Below are positions 13,245 to 19,494 of a stretch of DNA of 19,494 nucleotides, piece by piece. Location: the NCBI GenBank assembly GCA_031257955.1, contig JAIRNQ010000295.1, forward strand, positions 1-19,494, given 5' to 3'. Under the pieces are notes generated by a model. That model made no database searches and was not told the origin of the DNA. It saw only the letters and a program-made list of their open reading frames with translations. The stretch's first letter is position 1, and each line of letters begins with the position of its first letter. Source of the stretch: Deltaproteobacteria bacterium (GTDB lineage: Bacteria > Desulfobacterota > Desulfarculia > Adiutricales > Adiutricaceae). Made by a program: the position numbers and the translations under genes.

Positions 13245-15650
13245 TCACAGGCCGACTGGGAACATGAAAGTGAATGAGGCCCCGCCGTCGGGGTATTCGG
13301 TCGGGTGGTTGACGGCGAAGATTTGTCCGTTGTAACGTTCAACGATTTTCTGGACGATCGAAAGGCCCAAACCCGTGCCCTGGGTTTTGGTGGTAAAAAA
13401 AGGATTGAAGACGTTGGCCAGGATCTCATCGGGGATGCCCGGGCCGGTGTCGGTGATTTGGCAACACACGTATTGGTTTTCGGCGTCTTTGCGCGAATAA
13501 AGTTTTAAGTATATGTTGCCGCCACCGTTTGGGGCCATGGCCTGGGAGGCGTTGTAAATGATGTTTAAAAATACGTGGAGCACTTGGCGATCGTCGGCCG
13601 ATATTTTGGGGAGGTTTTCCTCGAATTCGGTGTAGACCTCGCATTTCATCCGGCTAAGTTCGTGCTTGAGCGAGGCCAGGGCTTCCTTGGCCAGATCTTC
13701 CAGGCTAAACTGGCGGATTAGGCCCATCTCGTCGCGGGAAAAATCCAAGACGTTGTTTAGGACCTTGTTGAGCCTCTCCACCTCCTCCAAAATCACGGTG
13801 GGATAACGCCTTAGGGGATCCCCGGGGGCCATTTTCTTTAGGAGCCTTTGGGTAAAACCTCCGATGGAGACCAAAGGATTTCTGATCTCGTGGGCCAGTT
13901 GCGACCCCATCTCGCCTTGGGCGGCCATTTTTTCGGCCTCGATCAGGCGCGAGCGGACCTGGCTCAAGGTGACGTTGGCTTTGTTGATGTCGTCGTAAAG
14001 TTGGGTGTTTTCGATGGCCAGCCCGGCTTGGTTGGCCAGCATGGTTAAATCCCGCAGGCTCTCCCCGGTCAGCCTTTCCCCGGATAGGGAACGGTCAACG
14101 GCGATGACGCCCACGTCACGGCCCTTGGCCAGCATGGGCACGGCGGCGTAAGCCCTGAGGCCAAAGTCGCCCAGTTCCAAATCGTCGTAAGTATCCAGGG
14201 CCCTAAAGCCCAACAGGGCTTTCTTTTCAACCATGGCCCGGGCCAGGATCCTGGTTGTGTCCACGGTAACCGGTATGGAGATGCGCAGGTTGGTCCCGGC
14301 CTCCATCATCTGGGCCGCTTCCTCGGCCACCGGGCGTCTGAGGACGTCGACCAGCTTTTGGAAATTCCGTTCGTCGGTTTGGTCGGCCGAAAAATAGGCC
14401 GAGCTTTCCAAGACATGGCCGCCCGGGGCGCTCTTCATCAAAAGAATCAGAACCTTGTCGAAGCATAGGCCTTGCCGCAAGGTCAAGGCCCTTATGATGA
14501 TCCAGACTAGCTCGTCGTAACGGACCGTGGTCATCATGGCGCTGGATATGTCGTAGAGGTTGGATAGGTACCTGACCATGCCCTCGTTGGTGCTGGCCAG
14601 CTTTTCGACCTTCTTGAAGGTCAAGGCGTTTTCGACCACCCCGGAGATCATGCTGTTCATGGCCTTTAACAGATCCATGTCCTCGCGGTCGAAAAGGCGC
14701 GGGTTAGCGTTACCGCCACCCAAACTACCGCCCAGTTTATTGAAAAGCGAGATGTTGCCCTTGTGGGAGCCTTGAAACATCAAAGGTATGCTGATGACGG
14801 TATTGTTTTTCTCTTTTACCGTAAGCTCCTGGGCCTTGGGGTCGTCGGCCAGATAGCCCATGAAAAGGGTATCCCGCCGCAGCGTCTCGGCAATGGATAT
14901 GGGCAGGATCTGGCCTTGATAGCGTATGAAATTGTAGGCCGGGGGGACGACGCCATATTGGGATGAGTAAAGAAGGGTGTCGTCGGTATCGAGAACGTTA
15001 AGCGAGCAGCCATCGGCGATGAACACGCCGGCGGCGATCTTGGGGATCATGTTCATGACCCGCTCGACCTCGATGGTCGCCGAGAGGGAGCGGCCCAGAT
15101 CGCTCAGGACATTTAAAACGCTTATCCTCTTTCGAGTGTCGGTGGCCAGTTGGTTATTTTTTATGGCCAAGGCCAGCTGGTTGGTCACGGCGTCAATCAC
15201 TTGGCCGGACTGGCCCCCGCTTAGATCCTTGGGGTCCTTGGAGAGGAGGACAATGGCCCCGTAGCAGGTCTTGTCGTCCAGGATGGGGACCACGGCCAGA
15301 CAGTTCATAAAAGGGGACAAAAAATCTTGCCAAGGCTCAGGGAGCTTTTCCAGATCGGCCGCCTCGGCCAAGAGGGACTGGCGGTGGACTATGGCCCTCT
15401 CCAAGAAAGTCCCGGCGTAGGAAATCGGTTCGACCGGCAGGTTAGGTTCCTCGTGAAACCTATGCGCGGAAAGTTCTTTGCGGTCCTTGGCTATCAAAAA
15501 CAATAGCGTGGCGTCCAGGCCCAGTTGCCACGTCAGGAGGCTGACGAAGTTTCCGACCTTGGCGTCGAATTGTATGTTTGAGTTAGCTAACCTGATAAGC
15601 TTGGCCAGAAAAGCCGCGACGTCGCCGGTCAGGCCATCGGTAGAGGGCAT
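13245..15650 (-). CDS. Cytoplasmic sensor histidine kinase with three GAF-like domains
   Basis: An 801-residue kinase with no membrane segment or signal peptide. Three GAF-type sensor regions are seen at about 25-165, 185-345 and 365-550, linked by helices. A short coiled linker leads to the HisKA domain with the phospho-acceptor H587 in AHEIRNPL. The HATPase domain has an N box around N696-N700 (NIIYNASQAM), G1 DTGPGIP (734-740), an F box FFTTK (751-755) and G2 GTGLGLS (758-764), so the catalytic parts look complete. The H and N boxes resemble the NtrB/AtoS type. It begins 3 bases after the glgA stop, with AGAGGGA inside the glgA end, so the two are very likely cotranscribed and coupled. The ligand of the GAF domains and the partner regulator are unknown. 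Confidence 0.92.
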   Translation of the reverse strand: MPSTDGLTGDVAAFLAKLIRLANSNIQFDAKVGNFVSLLTWQLGLDATLLFLIAKDRKELSAHRFHEEPNLPVEPISYAGTFLERAIVHRQSLLAEAADLEKLPEPWQDFLSPFMNCLAVVPILDDKTCYGAIVLLSKDPKDLSGGQSGQVIDAVTNQLALAIKNNQLATDTRKRISVLNVLSDLGRSLSATIEVERVMNMIPKIAAGVFIADGCSLNVLDTDDTLLYSSQYGVVPPAYNFIRYQGQILPISIAETLRRDTLFMGYLADDPKAQELTVKEKNNTVISIPLMFQGSHKGNISLFNKLGGSLGGGNANPRLFDREDMDLLKAMNSMISGVVENALTFKKVEKLASTNEGMVRYLSNLYDISSAMMTTVRYDELVWIIIRALTLRQGLCFDKVLILLMKSAPGGHVLESSAYFSADQTDERNFQKLVDVLRRPVAEEAAQMMEAGTNLRISIPVTVDTTRILARAMVEKKALLGFRALDTYDDLELGDFGLRAYAAVPMLAKGRDVGVIAVDRSLSGERLTGESLRDLTMLANQAGLAIENTQLYDDINKANVTLSQVRSRLIEAEKMAAQGEMGSQLAHEIRNPLVSIGGFTQRLLKKMAPGDPLRRYPTVILEEVERLNKVLNNVLDFSRDEMGLIRQFSLEDLAKEALASLKHELSRMKCEVYTEFEENLPKISADDRQVLHVFLNIIYNASQAMAPNGGGNIYLKLYSRKDAENQYVCCQITDTGPGIPDEILANVFNPFFTTKTQGTGLGLSIVQKIVERYNGQIFAVNHPTEYPDGGASFTFMFPVGL

Positions 15651-15653
15651 GGG

Positions 15654-17120
15654 TTATCCCTCTTTGATTTTGACGGCAGCGGCTAAGGCCTGGATGTAAA
15701 TTTCTTCGTAAGCGGAAGCGGCCCTGTCCCAGGAATAGTCCTCTTTCATGGCCCTGATCATCAAGGCCCGCCAAGCCGCCGTGTCGTCGAAATCGGAGAT
15801 GGCCTTGGAGAGAGCTTCCAGCATGGCCTCCGGGGTGTAGTCGTTAAATTTGTAGCCTGTGCCGGCCCCGCGCTTGGTCAGTTCGTCGATGACCGTGTCG
15901 TCAAGGCCCCCGGTAGCCCTGACCACCGGAATGGTCCCGTATTTAAGGGCGTAGAGCTGCTCCAGCCCGCAGGGCTCAAAACGAGACGGGGCCAGCAGTA
16001 TGTCCGCCCCGGCCATGATTTGGTGGATCAGGGGCGGATCGTGGCTCAGCTTCAGGCCCACTTTGCCCGGGTTGGCCTGGGCCGTTTCCCGCAAAAAGGA
16101 AATGAAGTGATCCTCGCCCGTGCCCATGAAGATAAGCTTAAACGGCAGTTTCAACAGACCGGGCATGGCCTTGGCTATAAGATCGAAGCCCTTTCTCGGC
16201 AGCAGCCGGCTGACTATGGCCGCTATGGGCTGGGCGTCGCCGTCCAGGCCAAAGAGGCGTATCAGTGAGGCCCGGCAGGCGGCCTTGCCGCTTAGGTCGT
16301 TTTGGTCGTAATTGGCCGGGACGGTCGGGTCGCACTTGGGGTTCCAAAGGCCGTAGTCCACGCCGTGTAAGACGCTCCTAAGATCCTTTCGCCTTTCTTT
16401 CAAAACCCCTTCCAGACCCTGGCCTTCGGGGCCCAGGGTTTCCCGGGCGTAGCGGTGGCTGACGGTGGTAATCAGGTGCGCCCCCAACAGGCCGGCCTTG
16501 GTCAGGTTCAGGTTTCCGTGAAACTCCAAGCCCTGGTAAGTGAAGTGGCTCCAGTCCAGCCCGGTCATGGCGAAATCGTAATAGGGGAAGGTGCCCTGGT
16601 TGGCCAGGTTGTGGTAGGTGAAGACGGTGCCTATGGAGGCCAGTTCCGGCGTTTCCTTGGCCTTGACCTTGAAGAGCATGGGGACCAGCCCGGTGGGCCA
16701 GTCGTGGGTATGGACGATGACGTATTCGGTCGGCGCCGAGAGTTTGGCTATGGCCGAGAAGGCGGCCTTGGAGAAGAAAATGAAGCGTTCGGCGTTGTCG
16801 TCGTAGTCGCCGAACTCGTTGCCGTAGATGCCCGGGCGATCGAAGAAATCCATGCAGTCGACCAAGATTATGGAGTGGGCGCCCGGTAGGTCGTATTGGA
16901 AAAAGGTGGCCGTCCTGCGGCTGATGGAGAGGTCGATTTCCGTCGTCAGATCTTCCAAGGGGCTGAGGGGCATTTCTTCGGAGACACGGTATTTGGGTAC
17001 CATAACCGTAACCCGATGCCCTTTGGCCGCCAAGGCTTTGGGTATGTGGTAGGAAACATCGCCAAGGCCGCCGACCCTGGAACAGGGCGAGGCTTCTGGG
17101 GTGACGAAAAAAATCCTCAT
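15654..17120 (-). CDS. glgA: Glycogen (starch) synthase, ADP-glucose type
   Basis: A 488-residue GT5 glucosyltransferase that adds glucose from ADP-glucose to the non-reducing ends of glycogen in the cytosol. The GT-B fold is marked by the N-terminal SRVGGLGDVSYHIPKAL (14-30), HTHDWPTG (137-144), TYHNLANQG (168-176), the C-domain SRLLPRKGFDL (304-314) and SRFEPCGLEQLYALKYGTIP (379-398), which includes the acid E382. At residue 15, where most bacterial enzymes have the Lys of KxGG, this one has Arg. The frame is open upstream to 17204, but that part reads through GC-rich repeats. ATG 17120 has GGAG 8 bases ahead and starts MRIFFVTPEASP, the usual start. No other glg gene is in the window. The GAF kinase follows directly. 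Confidence 0.95.
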   Translation of the reverse strand: MRIFFVTPEASPCSRVGGLGDVSYHIPKALAAKGHRVTVMVPKYRVSEEMPLSPLEDLTTEIDLSISRRTATFFQYDLPGAHSIILVDCMDFFDRPGIYGNEFGDYDDNAERFIFFSKAAFSAIAKLSAPTEYVIVHTHDWPTGLVPMLFKVKAKETPELASIGTVFTYHNLANQGTFPYYDFAMTGLDWSHFTYQGLEFHGNLNLTKAGLLGAHLITTVSHRYARETLGPEGQGLEGVLKERRKDLRSVLHGVDYGLWNPKCDPTVPANYDQNDLSGKAACRASLIRLFGLDGDAQPIAAIVSRLLPRKGFDLIAKAMPGLLKLPFKLIFMGTGEDHFISFLRETAQANPGKVGLKLSHDPPLIHQIMAGADILLAPSRFEPCGLEQLYALKYGTIPVVRATGGLDDTVIDELTKRGAGTGYKFNDYTPEAMLEALSKAISDFDDTAAWRALMIRAMKEDYSWDRAASAYEEIYIQALAAAVKIKEG

Positions 17121-17144
17121 AGTCCACTCCAAAAAAAATATCCG

Positions 17145-17288
17145 ACCGCGTCCCTCTCCGGCCGCGACCCTAACCGCCCGCGTTCCTCTCCGCCCGCGTC
17201 CCACTCCGGCCGCGGCCTTAACCGCCCGGGTCCCAACCCGGCGGCGGCCCTAGCCGCCCGGCTCGCAATCCCCTCGCGTCCCAATCCA
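17145..17288. repeat. Nine tandem 16-bp GC-rich units directly upstream of glgA
   Basis: Starting at 17145 the sequence falls into nine consecutive 16-base blocks with consensus near CCCGCGTCCCAATCCG (for example 17177-17192 and 17193-17208). All blocks are exactly 16 bases long, with substitutions only. The array ends 25 bases before the glgA start codon, so it occupies the leader or promoter region. The upstream frame extension of glgA across it is an artefact of GC content. Confidence 0.85.
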
Positions 17289-17640
17289 GCCTCGCCAAAT
17301 CGGCCGACCAAGTGGCGCCAACATCTTCGATGAGACCCTCGACGAAATTGCCGTTGGCCGAGCCGGCCCGCAATTTGGGCCGGTCGGCCTTGGACCCGCT
17401 CCGAAACCTAACCCCGTTCCGTTACTTGGACCAAAGCTGGACGCCAGAAAAGGCGCGCCCGTTATCTCTACACAATAGCCCTAAAAAACTAATTTTTCTA
17501 AGGAAATCAAAAGTAATTAGAGTAATACTTGAGTTTTAAAACTATAGGTATTCTAAAATAAAAATCTTGGTAAAAAATAACGAGGAAAGATATGCGAATC
17601 TGACAAACAAGGGGGTATTGTTCGTAGCGAGTGTCCCAAG
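17289..17640. other. Intergenic region upstream of glgA
   Basis: After the 16-bp array the sequence is mixed to about 17470, then AT-rich (17480-17600) with many A and T runs. The glgA promoter probably lies here on the minus strand. TAGAAT around 17550 is a good -10 match but lacks a matching -35, so I do not assign it. Short open frames on both strands have no ribosome binding site or recognisable product. Confidence 0.4.
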
Positions 17641-17666
17641 CCGAAATCCCGATTCCGGGATTTCGG
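17641..17666. other. Perfect 10-bp inverted repeat downstream of the DHH gene
   Basis: CCGAAATCCC (17641-17650) and GGGATTTCGG (17657-17666) pair fully around a 6-base loop. On the minus strand it lies about 85 bases behind the DHH gene stop and could act as a terminator stem, but no T-run follows on either strand. Confidence 0.6.
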
Positions 17667-17690
17667 CCCGGGGTTAATTTCGTATCCATC

Positions 17691-17756
17691 GTTAACTAAC
17701 GTTAACAAACATTAACGAATATTAATGAACATTGTGAATATCAACCAGAATTAACC
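17691..17756. repeat. 10-bp periodic TTAAC array at the end of the DHH gene
   Basis: Successive 10-base blocks read GTTAACTAAC, GTTAACAAAC, ATTAACGAAT, ATTAATGAAC, ATTGTGAATA, TCAACCAGAA and TTAACC. Consensus is RTTAAYRAAC, decaying toward the DHH gene. The last partial block runs into the DHH stop codon (17751-17753). The first two blocks contain the palindrome GTTAAC. Confidence 0.75.
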
Positions 17757-18677
17757 TTCGTAACCGTTTTCTTCGTGAATGTAATTTACTATGGTCTCTA
17801 AAGTCTGGTCGATGGTGGTATTGTCCACTTGGCAAGTGGCCACGGACTCGTGGCCCCCGCCACCGAAATGCAGGGCGATGGATCCCAGGTTGGCCTGACT
17901 GTCACGGTTGATGATGCTGTTGCCCATGGCCAGGGCCACGTTGTTGGCCTCGCGGCCCCAGGTGACGTGGATGCTGACCTTGCAGTCCGGGTAGAGGGTG
18001 TATGGCAGAAAGCGGTTGCCCGGGTAGATGATGGGCTGTTCCCTAAGATCGATTATCAAGACTTGTCCCATCAAACGGGAACAACTCTTTAGCATGTTGA
18101 TGTAATAATTGGCTTGGTTAAAGTATAGATCACTTCTTTCTTTAACGTCGGGATCCAGGAGAATTTCATCGGCGGTCTTCGACCGACACATCTCCATCAT
18201 GGTTTCCATGAGATTATAGTTTGATATCCTAAAGTTGCGAAAACGTCCCAAACCGGTACGGGGATCCATCAAAAAGCCAATCAGGATCCAACCGGTGGGA
18301 TACTCTATCTCGTTAATGGTCAGGTTGGCGCTATCGACTTTGTCGACCGCCTCCATCATGGGGTCCCAATGCGGGGAATAGCGGGAGGGGCCGCCCAGAA
18401 AGTCGTAAATGACCCGGGCGCAGGAAGGGGCCACCCTCGACATGCCCCTATAGGATATGGAGCCCAGGCGCTCGCCTTCGCTGGTATGGTGATCGAACCA
18501 CATGCCCACCCCGTTGGCGTAGGGCACGTTGGCCAGGATGTCGTTGGGGCCCACCGGCACCAGCCCGTCCTGGATGTCCTTGGGGTGGACGAACTGATAA
18601 CTGTCAATCAAACCCGCTTCCTTAAGGAGAGCGCCGCATGCCAAGCCGTCAAAATCGGATCTCGTAACCAAACGCAT
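17751..18677 (-). CDS. DHH/DHHA1-family phosphoesterase
   Basis: A 308-residue cytosolic protein of the DHH superfamily, which includes NrnA-type oligonucleases, cyclic-dinucleotide phosphodiesterases and exopolyphosphatase-like enzymes. Metal-ligand motifs are present: D8-x-D10 in RSDFDG, D62-H63-H64 in WFDHHTSEG and D112/D115 in AVDKVDS. The C-terminal DHHA1 part has FGGGGHESVATC (271-282), the substrate-binding glycine loop. The middle region (120-205) is helical with no obvious extra domain. Length fits the short two-domain members. GAGG lies about 10 bases before the ATG. It is flanked on both sides by long noncoding, repeat-bearing DNA and appears monocistronic. Whether it acts on short RNA, cyclic dinucleotides, polyphosphate or other phosphates cannot be decided here. 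Confidence 0.9.
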   Translation of the reverse strand: MRLVTRSDFDGLACGALLKEAGLIDSYQFVHPKDIQDGLVPVGPNDILANVPYANGVGMWFDHHTSEGERLGSISYRGMSRVAPSCARVIYDFLGGPSRYSPHWDPMMEAVDKVDSANLTINEIEYPTGWILIGFLMDPRTGLGRFRNFRISNYNLMETMMEMCRSKTADEILLDPDVKERSDLYFNQANYYINMLKSCSRLMGQVLIIDLREQPIIYPGNRFLPYTLYPDCKVSIHVTWGREANNVALAMGNSIINRDSQANLGSIALHFGGGGHESVATCQVDNTTIDQTLETIVNYIHEENGYEG

Positions 18678-19170
18678 GTTTATTAGCCTCGGATTGTGCT
18701 TAAAAAAACCTCATTGGCGCCATGTTGGGGTAACGTCCCGGCCGGCCTTGCGTAGGCCCGAGCCTAAGCGGCCCCAGGTAGCGAAAGATTTTGAAACGAA
18801 TTACCTTTTGTAAATTTGCCAGTGATTTCAGAGTGTTTCGGTCGGCGCGATCGGTCGCTGCCGTATTCTTTCGTAATCCATTGTACAACACGAAATTTGT
18901 AATGTCCAGCGGCCCTTTTGCCAGGGTAGTTAAATCTAAGGTGGAGAGTGTGAAACAAATAAACATTTATATAATATAAATACGTCTAATTATTATCCTC
19001 TTACTTTTTATAACCTAGCAATATTAATTTAAATAGTCAATTCATGACTATGATAATACTTAAAAAAACAGGCAAAGTTAATTTATCCGGAAGGTAATTT
19101 TTAAAATCCGTATAATAAAATAAAATCCCGTCAAAAGAAAATACAGCCAGCCCAATTCCCCTCCCCAGCC
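18678..19170. other. AT-rich intergenic region upstream of the DHH gene
   Basis: No convincing gene in about 490 bases. A stem GCGTAGGC-CCGA-GCCTAAGC with one mismatch lies at 18750-18769. From 18960 to 19140 the DNA is strongly AT-rich. On the minus strand TTGACT (19040-19035), 17 bases and TAGGTT (19017-19012) form a possible promoter for the DHH gene, which would have a leader of more than 300 bases. A frame of 88 codons on the minus strand (18966-18700) has no ribosome binding site and no recognised motif. Confidence 0.4.
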
Positions 19171-19284
19171 GACCCCCTTCGCTACCGGCCGCCTTCGCCG
19201 CCGACCGCTTTCGCTACCGGCCGCTTTCGCCGCCGGCAGCTTTCGCCGCCGACCCCCTCCGCCGCCGACCGCTTTCGCGCCGCC
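19171..19284. repeat. Seven tandem 16-bp GC-rich units
   Basis: From 19171 the sequence divides into six exact 16-base blocks and one 18-base block, with consensus near GACCGCTTTCGCCGCC (for example 19203-19218, 19219-19234 and 19235-19250). It lies 54 bases beyond the stop of the right-edge gene. In rotated register (CCGCTTTCGCCGCCGR) it shares about 10 of 16 positions with the array in front of glgA. Confidence 0.85.
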
Positions 19285-19338
19285 GGTCTAATGGGCCCGG
19301 AGGCCTTACGGCTGCGACTTGGGGTGGGTTCTGGGGCC

Positions 19339-19494
19339 TTATTCGGATGGGGTCGGAACGGGAGGGCCGGAAGTGCCGGTGTCGGGGGTGGCGGCCCGGC
19401 GCAGGGTCTCATCCAAGAGGATCTGTTCCAAAGTCTCCTGGGAAGGTCTCTGGGGCGCCTGCGGGGTGGCGGGGCTGAGAACTTGGGGCGGGGC
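19339..19494 (-). CDS. C-terminal fragment of an unidentified Pro-rich protein (cut by window edge)
   Basis: An open frame enters from the right edge and ends at the TAA at 19341-19339, giving 51 residues. They begin with a Pro/Ala/Gln-rich linker (APPQVLSPATPQAPQRPSQE), followed by a probable short amphipathic helix TLEQILLDETLRRA, and end in a Thr/Pro/Gly-rich tail (GPPVPTPSE). The composition, with a helix inside disordered Pro-rich sequence, is more protein-like than the other two minus-strand frames, which give Arg/Pro-rich shadow sequence. No family is recognised. It could be the tail of a membrane, division or secretion protein with a peptide-binding helix, but that is only a guess. 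Confidence 0.5.
   Translation of the reverse strand, partial: APPQVLSPATPQAPQRPSQETLEQILLDETLRRAATPDTGTSGPPVPTPSE

Noticed and set aside
17121..17204. N-terminal extension of glgA
   Set aside because: It reads through the 16-bp array. The conserved GlgA start MRIFFVTPEASP and the GGAG site fit ATG 17120.
17145..17288. CRISPR array
   Set aside because: The units are contiguous with no spacers and are only 16 bp long, and no cas gene is present. The same applies to 19171-19284 and 17691-17756.
18700..18966. An 88-codon minus-strand frame just upstream of the DHH gene
   Set aside because: No ribosome binding site (the upstream DNA is pure AT), no motif, and its second half reads through GC-rich hairpin sequence. 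A 62-codon plus-strand frame (18791-18979) overlaps it and is equally unsupported.

Overview
The window (19.5 kb, GC-rich coding DNA with AT-rich gaps) looks like ordinary chromosome of a Gram-negative bacterium. The PBP1C with its C-terminal domain, the FabD, the E. coli-type NADP isocitrate dehydrogenase and the short single-chain aconitase would fit a Desulfobacterota-like (former Deltaproteobacteria) genome. That placement is inferred from protein style only and is weakly supported. I see no rRNA, tRNA, CRISPR array, transposase or phage gene.

Layout. Positions 1-8743 hold a leftward (minus-strand) series: cobS, icd, acn, fabD, pbpC and the 5' part of recG, which leaves the window at position 1. 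It combines the last steps of cobalamin assembly, two adjacent TCA-cycle enzymes, malonyl-ACP supply, peptidoglycan synthesis and replication-fork repair. Two of the gaps carry short GC-rich tandem repeats, and the acn leader can fold into two competing hairpins. Positions 8744-9359 are a divergent intergenic region with one promoter candidate for each side. Positions 9360-9887 are the only clear plus-strand gene: a stand-alone protein related to the glycine-cleavage H protein, with an altered lipoylation site and a C-terminal tail of almost pure aspartate. It has its own promoter, a strong ribosome binding site and a textbook terminator. From 10043 onward everything is again on the minus strand: an exported nitroreductase-like flavoprotein with its terminator, an OmpR/PhoB response regulator, a membrane-anchored metallophosphoesterase with a good promoter, a three-GAF cytoplasmic histidine kinase directly behind glycogen synthase glgA, a DHH/DHHA1 phosphoesterase, and the Pro-rich C-terminus of an unidentified protein entering from the right edge.

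The most unusual items are the Asp-tailed H-like protein, two separate 16-bp tandem-repeat arrays (one directly in front of glgA, one behind the right-edge gene), a 10-bp periodic TTAAC array running into the stop codon of the DHH gene, and the acn leader hairpins that would bury the ribosome binding site. No clearly new multigene system is visible. The best candidate for undescribed biology is the H-like protein.
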